DNA of 64,000 nucleotides from Panacibacter ginsenosidivorans (GCF_007971225.1 NZ_CP042435.1:1364001-1428000), one strand, 5' to 3'. Positions 29,146 through 39,610 are shown, counted from the stretch's first letter. Numbers and translations: made by a program. The notes: a model not told the origin generated them from the letters alone.

Positions 29146-30051
29146 TTGAAAACAGAAACTGTTCCTATATTAAGCCTTTTTGAAAAAGAAAAAAAGTTCT
29201 TCGATGACTCTGTTGAATGGAAACCGCGTTTTCCAACACTGCACCAACAGTTTCACATAAATAAGCTGGAAGATTTTATAGGCCATTTAAAATTTCCATT
29301 TGCACCACACAGGCAAACAGTCTCTGATTTTCTTTTTCTCAGCAAAGGAAAATCAACACGTAGCAAGGGTCTTGATAAATACGACTTTGGCGCTAATACT
29401 TTTTTCTTTTTACCAGCTTACCAGATCTCTACCCATGATCTTATGAGCCGCGATGTAAAAGGCTTTTATTGTCATTTCGACCTGGAAATATTTAACCGCA
29501 AATTTATTAAGCAGGATATTTTGCATGATTTTTCTTTTCTTGAATTTACAGGCAACCCACTTGTAACAATCGACGATGAAACAAAAGCTCATGTATTGAA
29601 TATACTTACCAGGCTTGAGTTTGAATATAACAACAATTCAAAAGTTGATCTTGATATCATCAGTGTAAACCTGCTGGCTTTATTTCTTGAAGTAAGGCAG
29701 TTTGCCAAACAGGAAAAGATAACAGAGAATGCTGCTTTTAGAATCACCCAACAGTATAAGAGCAAACTCGCAAGATATATTTACGAAAAAAATTCTGTTA
29801 CAGAATATGCAGGAATGCTTAACGTTTCGCCCAACCATTTGAATAAATGTGTAAAGGCTGCAACAGGAAAATCTGCACAGGATCTTTTAAGTGAAATGGT
29901 GATACTTGAAGCAAAAGTTTTATTAAAACAAAGCGCATTAACTGTAAATGAAATAGCCTGGAAAATTGGCAAAGAAGATGCCAGTGATTTTATACGTTTC
30001 TTCAAATCAAAAACCGGCTTTACTCCTACTGAATACAGGAAAATGGATTGA
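29146..30051 (+). CDS. AraC-family transcriptional regulator (first of two paralogues)
   Basis: 301 residues. The start is TTG; no ATG gives a full-length match to the paralogue at 33779, and the two proteins align from their first residues. The N-terminal domain (about 1-180) resembles AraC ligand-binding domains and has FLFLSKGKSTRSKGLDKYDF. The C-terminal HTH_18 domain has two helix-turn-helix units (VTEYAGMLNVSPNHLNKCVK and VNEIAWKIGKEDASDFIRFF, then KTGFTPTEYRK). It lies just upstream of a TonB receptor on the same strand and is its likely regulator. Confidence 0.88.
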   Translation: MKTETVPILSLFEKEKKFFDDSVEWKPRFPTLHQQFHINKLEDFIGHLKFPFAPHRQTVSDFLFLSKGKSTRSKGLDKYDFGANTFFFLPAYQISTHDLMSRDVKGFYCHFDLEIFNRKFIKQDILHDFSFLEFTGNPLVTIDDETKAHVLNILTRLEFEYNNNSKVDLDIISVNLLALFLEVRQFAKQEKITENAAFRITQQYKSKLARYIYEKNSVTEYAGMLNVSPNHLNKCVKAATGKSAQDLLSEMVILEAKVLLKQSALTVNEIAWKIGKEDASDFIRFFKSKTGFTPTEYRKMD

Positions 30052-30157
30052 TTGATTTCCGGTTTTAAATGTTGGGGTTCAGTTGACATACTTTGCACGA
30101 CACAAAAATATATAATGAATTTTTTGTACCCGTCTATATTGCCGCTATGAAGCATCG

Positions 30158-30341
30158 TTGCGTCGCACCCTTGTACGGCTAAATCTTACTCAGCATATTT
30201 CTACATTTCTATTATTAAATAAAGTAATGAGGCGCATGCACAATACAGCAAAGCATTTCCGAAATTTTGAATTAATCATTTTTTCACTTCGCACCAATAA
30301 AAGATGCCCATTGATATACTGATGAAAGGATTGCGACGCAA
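30158..30341. repeat. Dispersed repeat pair, class A facing class C
   Basis: Reverse core at 30158-30176 (TTGCGTCGCACCCTTGTAC) and forward core at 30321-30341 (GATGAAAGGATTGCGACGCAA), followed by CAGACGATGCTATAAAA. A TCCGAAATC-type repeat follows at 30409-30438. The 535-bp gap 30052-30586 has no gene. Confidence 0.85.
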
Positions 30342-30586
30342 CAGACGATGCTATAAAAAAACATAAGCTGGTATCAAAAAAATCTAAACAACTTCCAGTC
30401 TTATCCCATCCGAAATCCGACATCTAAAATCCGAAATGGACAAATGGATTGATTTTGCATATCAATTGACTGTTATTGCCACCGTTTAAGCATTGCTGAA
30501 AAAATAGTTTTACGAAAGGTTTATAATTCTTTCCTGGAAATAAAAACCTAAGAAACAACAACGATAACCAGCTAAAATTGCTTGCT

Positions 30587-33451
30587 ATGTCAGCTAAACA
30601 ATTAAGGACAATTGTGTGCCTAACTGTTGTCTTATTACTCCTTTCATTTATTTCATTAAACACATTTGCACAGGGTGGAACTGTTTCAGGAAAAGTAACA
30701 GACAAAAAAGGAAATGCATTAGCCAATGCAACTGTAACACTTAAGGGAACAAAGAATTCAACTACTACCAATGAACAGGGCATTTTTTCTTTAACCAATG
30801 CTCCTGCAAGTGGCACATTAATTATTTCATATGTGGGGTATGCAAAGGACGAAATAAAATATACTGCAGGTAAAGCAGTGAATATTTCGCTTGAGGAAAC
30901 TGTTGCAGAAGGCGATGATGTAATTGTAACAGGTGTGTTCGACAAAAGAAAAAAATTAGAATCATCCGTATCAATTTCTACTTTAAGTGCTAAACAAATG
31001 GCACAGCTTGCACCTACCAGTGCAGCAGACCTGCTGAGAAATATTCCTGGTATTTATGTAAACAATGCCCGTGGCGAAATTGCGAACACTGTTTATTCAA
31101 GAGGTATTTCTGCCAACTCAATTGATAATGCCTCGGGCTATTACTATGTATCTATGCAGGAAGATGGTTTGCCGGTAACCAATGTGAATTACAACACAGA
31201 TAATTTTTTAAGAGCCGACATTACTACGGGTCGTTTGGAAGCCGTTCGTGGTGGAACCGCTTCCATTTTTGGTGCCAATGCACCTGGTGGAATTTTCAAT
31301 TATATTTCGCAAACGGGAGGCAGCACTTTTGCAGGTGAAGCCCGTTTAAAATTTGGTTTGGAAGGCGATGGTAAAAATCCTTATTACAGGGCAGACCTAA
31401 ATTTTGGCGGCCCACTTAGCAAGGATAAAACGTGGACCTATAATATCGGTGGGTTCTATCGTGTATCAAACGGTGCAAGATATCCGGGCTATCCAAGTAA
31501 TAACGGAGGACAGATAAAAGCAAACATTTTAAAGGCATACAAATCAGGTTCATTAAAACTCTATGTAAAAATATTAGACGATAAAAATGCCCAGTCTGAA
31601 TTTATACCATCACAGGATTGGAACAATCCTAAAGTAATGCCCGGCTTATCTACAACAGACTCTTATAATTTACCTGCATTCTCTATGCAGATCCCTGTAA
31701 ACAATACAGGCACTGCCACATTTAATTCAAAAGATAAATACTATGCCCGTGATAAAACATTTGGTATAAGCTGGTCACAAAATTTAGGAAGTGGCTGGAC
31801 TTTCAGAAACGATGGCAAATATTCAGCTAAACATGTTACAGGTAGTGTGCCCGCTGTAGTTACACCATTCGCTACAGACAATGTTGTTTTTTATGGACTA
31901 CCCTATTTGTTACAGACAGGTAAGTTTGGTACTTATACGTTTACAGATAAAGTAAACGGGCAAACGCTTGGCACTATGACTGTAGTTCCGGGACCTACAG
32001 GAATAAGTTTTATTCCCGGAGAAAATAACAATTTTCCCGGCGCTAATATTCAGCCAAATTCATTATTCTTTCTTCCTTTGTTTTATCAGGATTTTCATAT
32101 AAAGGAATTTATGGATCAGTTTACTTTCTCTAAAAAGCTAAAGAATATGACATTCAATTTTGGCGGCTTTTATGCAAACTCTAAAATGGAAAGAATAGGC
32201 GGACAGGAAGATGATGGTGTTGGTGTTGGTACATTAGAAGATCAACCACACCTTGTAGATATTACATTGCATGGATTATTCGACAACCAGAATTATCAAA
32301 TAACAGATCCGAATGGTTTTATGGATGTTGGCAGAGGTGGTATCACTACATCTGATGGCACTAAAAGCCAGTTGGCTTTATTCTTAGGTCATAACTGGAA
32401 CTTAACATCAAAACTAAATTTAGATTGGGGTCTTCGTTATGAAGCAACGCATATTTTTGGATCGAATGTTCCCGTATCAAGAGACCCAAGACAAAATGAT
32501 CCAACATGGGGTGGACGCGATGGGAACCCGTTGACGGTTTATGACAATGGTGGTGGTATAGCTGGTGCAGCTTTACCTTTTGATGAAACCGTAAATACAT
32601 TTTCTTTCTCCGCAGCGCTGAACTATAAAATAAGTAACACAATGGCAGTCTATGCCCGTTATTCAAACGGTAACAAAGCGCCTGAACTTAACAACTATTT
32701 TTCTGCAACAAGCGATTTCTTAATCAAGAGCATCAATACAACAGCACAAAATATTCAGCAGGTAGAAGCTGCATTGAAAGTGAAGAATGCAAAAACAACT
32801 TTGAACATTACACCATTCTATAGCGTGCTTGATAATGTGCCCAACCTGCAGTTTGCTTTCCAGGATTCATTGGGCAACAATTATAATCCACCTACACAAT
32901 ATGCCAAATACAGAACGTATGGTGTAGAGCTGGAAGGCAGCTATGCATTCACCAATAACTTCAGTATAAGTGCACAGGCTACAATTCAAAATTCAAAAGC
33001 CGTTGAGTATAAAACATGGATCGCAAGTGGCAAAGCTCCGCAGAATGATGTATTGGTAGATTATTCCGGAAATGAAACAGACAACAATGCTAAGCTGATG
33101 TTTGGTATTTCTCCATCTTACACTACAAAGAAATTTTTTGCAGCTATAAATTATTATTATCTCGGTTCACGCCAGGCAAATGTTCCGAATGCTTTTAAAC
33201 TTCCTGCATTTGGACAGGTTGATCTAAGTCTTGGTTATGATATTTCTAAAAGAGTTTGCCTGCAGGCCAATATCAATAATGTGTTCAACAAATATGGCGT
33301 ACTCGGTTGGTCTGGTCCCGGTGGTTTCCCCGCAGCATTAAACCGCCAGGGTTTTACGCCTGAGTTTATTGCCGCAAATCCCGATGCTGTTTATGCTACA
33401 CAGGGTTCAATGCCAAGAGCATATTTTCTTACTGCATCATTTAAGCTTTAA
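30587..33451 (+). CDS. TonB-dependent outer-membrane receptor (first paralogue)
   Basis: 954 residues from the ATG at 30587. Signal peptide to about residue 29 (NTFAQ), then a carboxypeptidase-regulatory-like domain (VSGKVTDKKGNALANATV...IISYVGY), a plug domain with DLLRNIPGIYVNNARGE and LEAVRGGTASIFGANAPGG, and a long beta-barrel ending in a Phe/Tyr-type C terminus (YFLTASFKL). It imports a large substrate with TonB energy. No SusD-like lipoprotein gene follows, so it is a solo receptor rather than a SusCD pair. A strong terminator follows the stop. Upstream AraC gene is the likely regulator. Confidence 0.92.
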   Translation: MSAKQLRTIVCLTVVLLLLSFISLNTFAQGGTVSGKVTDKKGNALANATVTLKGTKNSTTTNEQGIFSLTNAPASGTLIISYVGYAKDEIKYTAGKAVNISLEETVAEGDDVIVTGVFDKRKKLESSVSISTLSAKQMAQLAPTSAADLLRNIPGIYVNNARGEIANTVYSRGISANSIDNASGYYYVSMQEDGLPVTNVNYNTDNFLRADITTGRLEAVRGGTASIFGANAPGGIFNYISQTGGSTFAGEARLKFGLEGDGKNPYYRADLNFGGPLSKDKTWTYNIGGFYRVSNGARYPGYPSNNGGQIKANILKAYKSGSLKLYVKILDDKNAQSEFIPSQDWNNPKVMPGLSTTDSYNLPAFSMQIPVNNTGTATFNSKDKYYARDKTFGISWSQNLGSGWTFRNDGKYSAKHVTGSVPAVVTPFATDNVVFYGLPYLLQTGKFGTYTFTDKVNGQTLGTMTVVPGPTGISFIPGENNNFPGANIQPNSLFFLPLFYQDFHIKEFMDQFTFSKKLKNMTFNFGGFYANSKMERIGGQEDDGVGVGTLEDQPHLVDITLHGLFDNQNYQITDPNGFMDVGRGGITTSDGTKSQLALFLGHNWNLTSKLNLDWGLRYEATHIFGSNVPVSRDPRQNDPTWGGRDGNPLTVYDNGGGIAGAALPFDETVNTFSFSAALNYKISNTMAVYARYSNGNKAPELNNYFSATSDFLIKSINTTAQNIQQVEAALKVKNAKTTLNITPFYSVLDNVPNLQFAFQDSLGNNYNPPTQYAKYRTYGVELEGSYAFTNNFSISAQATIQNSKAVEYKTWIASGKAPQNDVLVDYSGNETDNNAKLMFGISPSYTTKKFFAAINYYYLGSRQANVPNAFKLPAFGQVDLSLGYDISKRVCLQANINNVFNKYGVLGWSGPGGFPAALNRQGFTPEFIAANPDAVYATQGSMPRAYFLTASFKL

Positions 33452-33474
33452 TTCTCATGACAGCAAGCACAGTC

Positions 33475-33503
33475 AACAGCTGGTTTTTAACCGGCTGTTT
33501 TTT
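33475..33503 (+). terminator. Rho-independent terminator of the first TonB receptor
   Basis: AACAGCTGGTT / AACCGGCTGTT stem (one G-T pair), 3-base loop, then TTTTATTT. Confidence 0.88.
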
Positions 33504-33556
33504 ATTTGAAACAAAATTTTTTTGTACCGGGCAACAGTTTTTTATAGCATCGTCTC

Positions 33557-33663
33557 TTGCGTCGCACTCTTGTACTTTGAAGAATAATAAGGAGCATTTA
33601 TAAGTAAAGTGATGTAGATTTAGAGACAAATATATAATCCAGCCGCACAAGAGTACGACGCAA
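33557..33663. repeat. Dispersed repeat pair, class A/A, facing
   Basis: Reverse core at 33557-33575 and forward core at 33645-33663 (GCACAAGAGTACGACGCAA), with bodies TTTGTACCGGGCAACAG on the left and CAGTTGATTTGC...CAGCCGGGCTAAAAA on the right. It occupies most of the 327-bp gap 33452-33778. Confidence 0.87.
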
Positions 33664-33778
33664 CAGTTGATTTGCAAAACGTTTCAGCCGGGCTAAAAAA
33701 TCCCACTCTAAAAATTATACCTTTATATGTTACTGCTTTTAAAATTTTGAACTAACTATTACGACGAGCAACCGCCAT

Positions 33779-34693
33779 ATGAAGAAAGCGCTTATTCCAT
33801 TGTTCAGGCCGCATGAAGATGAACGGCACCTCAACATAAATGAACATGCTGAGTGGGAGTCTGCTTTTAAAAAACATCACTCACAGCTCTTTCATATTAA
33901 CCGCATAGAAGATTACCGGCCATTTATGAAACTTGCTGCAGCTCCTTTCCGGCATGTGGTGCACGATTTTTTCTTTCTTACAAACGGCTCATCAAAAAGA
34001 AGCAAAGGGCTTGACAATTACGAGTTCAATAAAAACGCTTTCTTTTTTGTTCCGGCAAATCAGATCACTGCACACGAATATATCAGTGAAGATGCAACAG
34101 GCTATTTTTGCTATTTCAACCAGGAAATTTTTAATAACAAATTTTCACAGAAAGATTCGCTGAATGAATTTCCATTTCTTACATTTTCCGGTTACCCGCT
34201 TGTGCATGTGGAAGATGCTGATGTAGTGGTTGCAATCATCAATATTCTTGAACGGCTATTAAGTGAATATGGGAATAAACATATTTCTTCCAATCTTTTC
34301 AGCTCTTATTTACTCGCACTTTTTTTTGAAATAAAAAGATATGCCAAAGCTGATGAGAAAATAAAAGAGGATTCGTCAACACGTATTGCACAGCAATACA
34401 AAAATTTACTGATCCGCAATATTTATGAAAAGAACAGAATCGCTGATTATGCTTCCATGCTGAATGTATCTGTTAATCATTTGAACAAATGCGTAAAGAC
34501 TTCTACTAATAAATCCGCACAGGAACTATTGATAGAAATGATGCTGATGGAAGCGAAAGCATTACTGAAACAAACTGATCTCTCTGTAAATGAAATAGCA
34601 TGGAAACTGCGCAAAGAAGATCCCAGCGACTTTGCAAAATTTTTTAAATCAAAAACAGGCGTAACGCCTACGGAATACAGGAAGCAAGAGTGA
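33779..34693 (+). CDS. AraC-family transcriptional regulator (second paralogue)
   Basis: 304 residues from an ATG. It aligns along its whole length with the regulator at 29146: shared SKRSKGLDNYEFNKNAFFFVP, YASMLNVSVNHLNKCVK, SVNEIAWKLRKEDPSDFAKF and KTGVTPTEYRK. The tandem HTH domain is complete. It precedes the second TonB receptor by 350 bp, which repeats the order regulator then receptor and indicates duplication of a two-gene cassette. The inducer may be the imported glycoside or a breakdown product. Confidence 0.88.
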   Translation: MKKALIPLFRPHEDERHLNINEHAEWESAFKKHHSQLFHINRIEDYRPFMKLAAAPFRHVVHDFFFLTNGSSKRSKGLDNYEFNKNAFFFVPANQITAHEYISEDATGYFCYFNQEIFNNKFSQKDSLNEFPFLTFSGYPLVHVEDADVVVAIINILERLLSEYGNKHISSNLFSSYLLALFFEIKRYAKADEKIKEDSSTRIAQQYKNLLIRNIYEKNRIADYASMLNVSVNHLNKCVKTSTNKSAQELLIEMMLMEAKALLKQTDLSVNEIAWKLRKEDPSDFAKFFKSKTGVTPTEYRKQE

Positions 34694-34780
34694 TTTCGGA
34701 TTTCGGATTTATGATTTCGCATTTTGGTTTTTGTATCTGCAACTATTCCCCTTAGATAAAGCTGAATATATAATCAAGTT

Positions 34781-34799
34781 GTACAAGTGTGCGACGCAA
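34781..34799 (+). repeat. Dispersed repeat, single half-element (class A variant)
   Basis: GTACAAGTGTGCGACGCAA followed by CTTAAGACTCAT and GAGCCTGGTTCATAAAA. A TCCGAAATC-type repeat precedes it at 34692-34728. The rest of the 349-bp gap 34694-35042 should hold the receptor promoter, but I cannot place it. Confidence 0.85.
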
Positions 34800-35042
34800 C
34801 TTAAGACTCATACTTATTCTTGAGCCTGGTTCATAAAAATTCTTCTTACTAAACCATAAAAATAAAAATTGATTGATTTTCCCCATCATTGTCATTTTTC
34901 TTCCTACCAAAAGGTATTGTGCTGAAATACTTTTACATCATAAGAAAACCCGTTTTGATTATACCAGTAACAACCGGTTAGCTTATCTATAGCCTTTGCT
35001 ATTGATTTAAATTAATAAAGGAACAACTTAAATCTGCTTGTC

Positions 35043-37922
35043 ATGTACCAAAAAAAACCAGCAAACTTTTTTGCCAATTGCTTGCGCATTCCACTTACCA
35101 TTTTTATGCTGCTCATTACGCTGTGTGCGTTTACGCAAACAGGGAGTATCTCCGGGAAAGTAATGGACAGTTCCGGTAATCCATTAACCGGTGCTACCGT
35201 TAAAATCAAAGGCACAAAACAAATAACCAAAACAAATGAACAGGGTGTGTTTTCTTTTGAAAATATATCGGTTGCTTCAACAGTGATTGTCTCTTATGTT
35301 GGTTATGATGATAAAGAAATAAAGCTTTCCGCTGATCGGAAAGACGTTACTATCACACTTGAACAAAAATCAGCAGAAACGCAGGAAGTTATTGTAACAG
35401 GTGTATTTGATAAACGAACTGCTTTGCAATCTTCCATAGCCATCAGTACTTTGAAGAGCACTGATATTGCAAAGCTTGCTCCTAACAGCGCGGCAGACTT
35501 ATTGAGTTATACACCCGGTGTGTACGTGAATTCCGCCGTTGGGGAGATTAATAACACAGTTTTCTCACGAGGTGTTAATGCAAATCAATTTGCAGTTGCC
35601 GGTGGTAACGGTTATTACTATGTATCACTTATGGAAGATGGTCTGCCTGTATCCAACCTTTCATCAGGAAATATTGTATCAGATTATTTTTATAGAGCTG
35701 ATGCAACATTATCCCGTTTGGAATCCGTAAGAGGTGGCTCTGCATCAATTACAGGAGCAAATGCACCAGGTGGTATTTTTAACTATGTTTCAAAAACAGG
35801 TCAAACATCTTCAAATGAACTTACCTATAAGTTCGGGTTGGAAGGTGATGGAAGAAATCCATTTCATCGTCTTGATGCAAACTTTGGCGGCAAATTAGGT
35901 AACAACTGGTATTACAATTTTGGTGGGTTTTACAGGAATGCAGAAGGAGCACGTTCTCCTGGTTATGCGTTAAATAAAGGCGGACAAATAAAAGCCAATT
36001 TATTAAAAACATTTTCAACTGGCTCTCTCAAAATATTTGCAAAATATCTTAACGATAAAAATGGCTTGCCACAAAATCTTCCTGCAAAGAATTACGATAA
36101 ACCTCAATTAGTTGCAGGTTTCGGCGCAGCAGATACTTATATGTTACCCGAAGGTGGTTCTGTACAACCCTTGTGGGGACCTGATAAAAGCTATACGTTT
36201 GACCCGGCTAACCTAACGCACTCTACAGATGCAATGCTTGGTGCTGAATTAAATCTCAATCTTGGTAAAGGATGGAGCCTGACCAACAGCTTTAAAGTAG
36301 ACAATAAAAATGTTGAGCAAAATTTGACCATTATGTCGAGCCCTACAGGCTTGGATAATTTCTTCACTTATGCATTGATGGGCATGGTTGGTCCTGGTAC
36401 TTTTACGTTCAGTGACAGAAATACAAAACAAGCATTGGCAACAGTACAATGTGATTTTGATCCAACAATACCCGGTCCTCCTTTCCGCTATACTATTGTA
36501 AACAACAACCTGCCTGCGCAGAGTGTAATGCAAAACGGTGTGTTGTTCAACTTTACCAGTTATAGCAAAAGCAAATTAAATGAAGTGATGGATCAGCTTG
36601 TCTTCAACAAGAAAGCAGGTAAACAATCAATTTCTTTTGGAACATTCATTGCATCTTCGCATGTTACAACAGTTCCAAACGGAACAGGTAATACATCAAT
36701 AAGAGCTATTCAAAACAAACCTATACCACTTGACATTATTTGGGTAAATGGTTTCACCGGACAAACTCAACAAGTAACCAATGCACAAGGTTATGCGCAA
36801 TTATCAGGTGGCAGATTTTCTTTCAACACTTATGATGCAACTCAAACACAATTATCAGGTTTTGTAGCAGATGGTATCCAGCTGTCACCAAAATTAAATT
36901 TGGATCTCGGTGTTCGTTACGATTTGTTTAAAGTTAATGGCAGCAATAATATCGGCAAAGAAAATCCTAACTCAGCAGAAGGTGGTGTTGATGGTGATCC
37001 CAATACTTTATACGACAATTATTATTTCGTAAAAGGTACCGATGTTCCATACAACACAACGTTGAATACATTCTCATATTCTGCAGGTATCAATTATCAG
37101 ATAAACAATGCCAATGCTATTTACGCACGTTTCTCAAACGGACAAAAAGCACCAGACATGCAGTTCTATTTTGATAATTACAATAACACAGCAGCATCAC
37201 CTGAAACAAAGGCGCAGAATGTAATGCAGATAGAAGCAGGTTATAAATTCAAGTCTTCAAAAATTACCGGTTCAATTATTCCATTCTATAGCAGGCTTAG
37301 CAATATTCCTGTTTCATCTATTGGTCAGGATACAACAGGCTTTGCATATTTTACTCCTGTTGTTTTTAATACGATCAGCACATTTGGTGTAGAAGCAGAA
37401 GCAAATGTATTCTTCACAAAGAACTTCAGTGTAAGAACAGGTCTTACAGTGCAATCATCAAAAGCTACTACATGGCAAAGCTGGGTAATGGGTGAAAATG
37501 GAAAACAGGATGATGCACTTGTAAACAATAATGGCAACACTGCAGAGAATGTTCCTTCACTAATGTTTACTCTTGTGCCTACTTATTCTTTCAAAAAAGG
37601 TTATGTGTTTGTTGCGGGAAAATACATGGGCAAAAGATCAGCTAATATGGCAAACACATTTTCGCTGCCTGGTTTTCTTGAAACAAATCTTGGTGCAGGA
37701 TATAACTTCACAAGCAAGTTCAGCATATCAGCAAACATCAATAATCTATTCAACACGTTTGGTGTAATGAACTGGTCTGCCACTACCGAGAACAGTTTGA
37801 TCGATGGCTTCTCGCATAACAGTTTTACACCTGAAAGACGTGCAGCAAATCCTAATTCAATTTATTCTGTGCTAGCCATACAACCAAGAGCGTATTTTAT
37901 TTCGGCAACGTATAAATTTTAG
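35043..37922 (+). CDS. TonB-dependent outer-membrane receptor (second paralogue)
   Basis: 959 residues. Signal peptide, carboxypeptidase-regulatory-like domain (ISGKVMDSSGNPLTGATV...IVSYVGY), plug with DLLSYTPGVYVNSAVGE and LESVRGGSASITGANAPGG, then a barrel ending YFISATYKF. It is clearly homologous to the receptor at 30587 throughout, including EVIVTGVFDKR after the first domain. No SusD gene is adjacent. Its place at the head of the catabolic block suggests that it imports the glycoside or aromatic substrate. Confidence 0.92.
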   Translation: MYQKKPANFFANCLRIPLTIFMLLITLCAFTQTGSISGKVMDSSGNPLTGATVKIKGTKQITKTNEQGVFSFENISVASTVIVSYVGYDDKEIKLSADRKDVTITLEQKSAETQEVIVTGVFDKRTALQSSIAISTLKSTDIAKLAPNSAADLLSYTPGVYVNSAVGEINNTVFSRGVNANQFAVAGGNGYYYVSLMEDGLPVSNLSSGNIVSDYFYRADATLSRLESVRGGSASITGANAPGGIFNYVSKTGQTSSNELTYKFGLEGDGRNPFHRLDANFGGKLGNNWYYNFGGFYRNAEGARSPGYALNKGGQIKANLLKTFSTGSLKIFAKYLNDKNGLPQNLPAKNYDKPQLVAGFGAADTYMLPEGGSVQPLWGPDKSYTFDPANLTHSTDAMLGAELNLNLGKGWSLTNSFKVDNKNVEQNLTIMSSPTGLDNFFTYALMGMVGPGTFTFSDRNTKQALATVQCDFDPTIPGPPFRYTIVNNNLPAQSVMQNGVLFNFTSYSKSKLNEVMDQLVFNKKAGKQSISFGTFIASSHVTTVPNGTGNTSIRAIQNKPIPLDIIWVNGFTGQTQQVTNAQGYAQLSGGRFSFNTYDATQTQLSGFVADGIQLSPKLNLDLGVRYDLFKVNGSNNIGKENPNSAEGGVDGDPNTLYDNYYFVKGTDVPYNTTLNTFSYSAGINYQINNANAIYARFSNGQKAPDMQFYFDNYNNTAASPETKAQNVMQIEAGYKFKSSKITGSIIPFYSRLSNIPVSSIGQDTTGFAYFTPVVFNTISTFGVEAEANVFFTKNFSVRTGLTVQSSKATTWQSWVMGENGKQDDALVNNNGNTAENVPSLMFTLVPTYSFKKGYVFVAGKYMGKRSANMANTFSLPGFLETNLGAGYNFTSKFSISANINNLFNTFGVMNWSATTENSLIDGFSHNSFTPERRAANPNSIYSVLAIQPRAYFISATYKF

Positions 37923-38002
37923 ACTCAGCTATTTGAAATGTCAATTGTATAAGTGCTTATATATTTTTTAAGCCGGGCGACATTGCTACTATAAAGCTTT
38001 GC

Positions 38003-38144
38003 TTGCGTAGCACTCTTGTACTTTTAGTTCTTTATGCAACAACAAAGTAATCAGTGGTCAGACGGCTCAAAGCCGTCAGACCACTACGAAAAAAATCGCA
38101 GTTGCTGCCAAATGTGCTGAACGATGAACGTAATGCGACGCAAC
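38003..38144. repeat. Dispersed repeat pair, class A facing class E
   Basis: Reverse core at 38003-38021 (TTGCGTAGCACTCTTGTAC) and forward core at 38123-38144 (GATGAACGTAATGCGACGCAAC), followed by GAAGATGCCATGAAA. Between them is a small perfect inverted repeat, CAGACGGCTC / GAGCCGTCTG-like, at about 38058-38082. Fills the 308-bp gap 37923-38230. Confidence 0.85.
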
Positions 38145-38230
38145 GAAGATGCCATGAAACGATGCAGCTTGTTGCAAAAAAACAATAATGATATATCACC
38201 ATAACGCAATATCTTAATGCTACACTTTCC

Positions 38231-39469
38231 ATGAATCAAACAGCATCCATCCATATGAACGAAACAATAACTATTCAGCAACCGGTAGCAGTGCAGCGTA
38301 AGGCAGGTGCAGCGCAGGCATGGACGTTGATCTTCGCAATGTTCCTGCCCATCATGGCAATCATTGCATTGGCTCCAGCGTTGCCAACATTGATCGGGCA
38401 CTTTAGCTACATACCAAACTTTGGTGTGTTTGTCCCGATGATATTAACTGCGCCTGCATTGTGTATTGCAATACTGTCACCATTTGCCGGAAGATTAAGT
38501 GATTTGTTTGGTCGTCGTCGTTTGTTGTTGATCGCAATGTTTCTTTATGGCTTTGGTGGACTCGTTCCTTTATTTGTTGACAGCTTTGCAGCAGTAATGA
38601 CAGGAAGAATTTTATTAGGCATTGCAGAAGCATTTATACTTACAATTGGCAATGCATTGCTTGCAGATTATTTTCCTGAAGAAGAAAGACCAAAGTGGCT
38701 TTCTATACAAGGTATGGTTGGTCCTTTTCTTGCTGCATTAATCATGTTTGGAAGTGGCTTTCTTGCAGCAAAAGGTTGGCAATATCCTTTCATTGTTTAT
38801 GCATTGGCGTTCCCGATATTTTTTGCTGCATGGTTTTATATATGGGAACCAATACAAAGAACAGAAGAAAAGATAAAAGTTGATATGAAAACTTTTCCGT
38901 GGCGTACTGTGTTGTGGATTGCACTGGTAACACTTATTACTTCAGTTATCTACTATGTTTTTATTATTCATTTTTCATTAGTGCTTACAGCTAATGGAAT
39001 AAAGGAGGAAGGAAAGATTGGTATGATATCCGCTATCGTAAGCCTGACCGTTCCGCTGGGGGCTTATATCTACAAACGGCTTTCAAACCGATCCATATAT
39101 TTTCTTTTACTGGTCATCTATGCGCTAATGGGCATTGGTTATATCGGCATCAGTATGATGCATGAGGAAAAATTAATTATGGCAGCAGCGTTCATACAAC
39201 AAACTGCGGTGGGCATGACGGTATCTGCATTGGTAGCATGGGCGTTGATGAATTTACCCGCTGAACACAGAGGTTTGGGAATGGGAATTTGGGGCGCAAG
39301 TTTTTTTATTGGTCAGTTTGTAAATCCGTTGGTGATTGGCTTTATCAATGGGTTTACTGATGGCATTATAGGTACAGTTACTGTTATCGGTGTTATTTGT
39401 ATTGTACTTGCTGTTGCAGTATGGTTGCCGAAATTTTATGGTCAGAAAAAAACAAAAGCGTTAGTATGA
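38231..39469 (+). CDS. MFS transporter
   Basis: 412 residues and 12 predicted spans. The loop 2-3 MFS motif is seen as GRLSDLFGRRRLLL. A positively charged central loop follows span 6 (WEPIQRTEEKIKVD). Another in-frame ATG 33 bases downstream is possible. It sits between the second TonB receptor and the C-glycoside block, so inner-membrane uptake of a glycoside or aromatic compound is the natural guess. Substrate is not deducible from sequence. Confidence 0.88.
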   Translation: MNQTASIHMNETITIQQPVAVQRKAGAAQAWTLIFAMFLPIMAIIALAPALPTLIGHFSYIPNFGVFVPMILTAPALCIAILSPFAGRLSDLFGRRRLLLIAMFLYGFGGLVPLFVDSFAAVMTGRILLGIAEAFILTIGNALLADYFPEEERPKWLSIQGMVGPFLAALIMFGSGFLAAKGWQYPFIVYALAFPIFFAAWFYIWEPIQRTEEKIKVDMKTFPWRTVLWIALVTLITSVIYYVFIIHFSLVLTANGIKEEGKIGMISAIVSLTVPLGAYIYKRLSNRSIYFLLLVIYALMGIGYIGISMMHEEKLIMAAAFIQQTAVGMTVSALVAWALMNLPAEHRGLGMGIWGASFFIGQFVNPLVIGFINGFTDGIIGTVTVIGVICIVLAVAVWLPKFYGQKKTKALV

Positions 39470-39518
39470 TTAGTATAATTTTTTTGATACGAGCTTCTGT
39501 TTTTCATGGCATCAACTG

Positions 39519-39536
39519 TTGCGTCGCAAGCACTTT
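39519..39536 (-). repeat. Dispersed repeat, single half-element (class D head)
   Basis: TTGCGTCGCAAGCACTTT with body TTTTGATACGAGCTTCTG and CATGGCATCAAC to its left. The head is the exact reverse complement of those at 26418 and 50478. Confidence 0.83.
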
Positions 39537-39589
39537 GTCTGCATAACTTTTGGCAACAAGAAAAAGAAAAATTTTCATAAATATAAAAG

Positions 39590-39610
39590 GACCCTTCAGG
39601 GGTTAGAGGA
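39590..39610. repeat. Hairpin repeat next to a start codon
   Basis: GGACCCTTCAGGGGTTAGAGG, a decayed CCCCTTTAGGGG-type palindrome ending 8 bases before the next ATG. Confidence 0.5.

Noticed and set aside
30587-37922. Classical SusC/SusD polysaccharide utilisation locus
   Set aside because: No SusD-like lipoprotein and no intact glycoside hydrolase gene is present.
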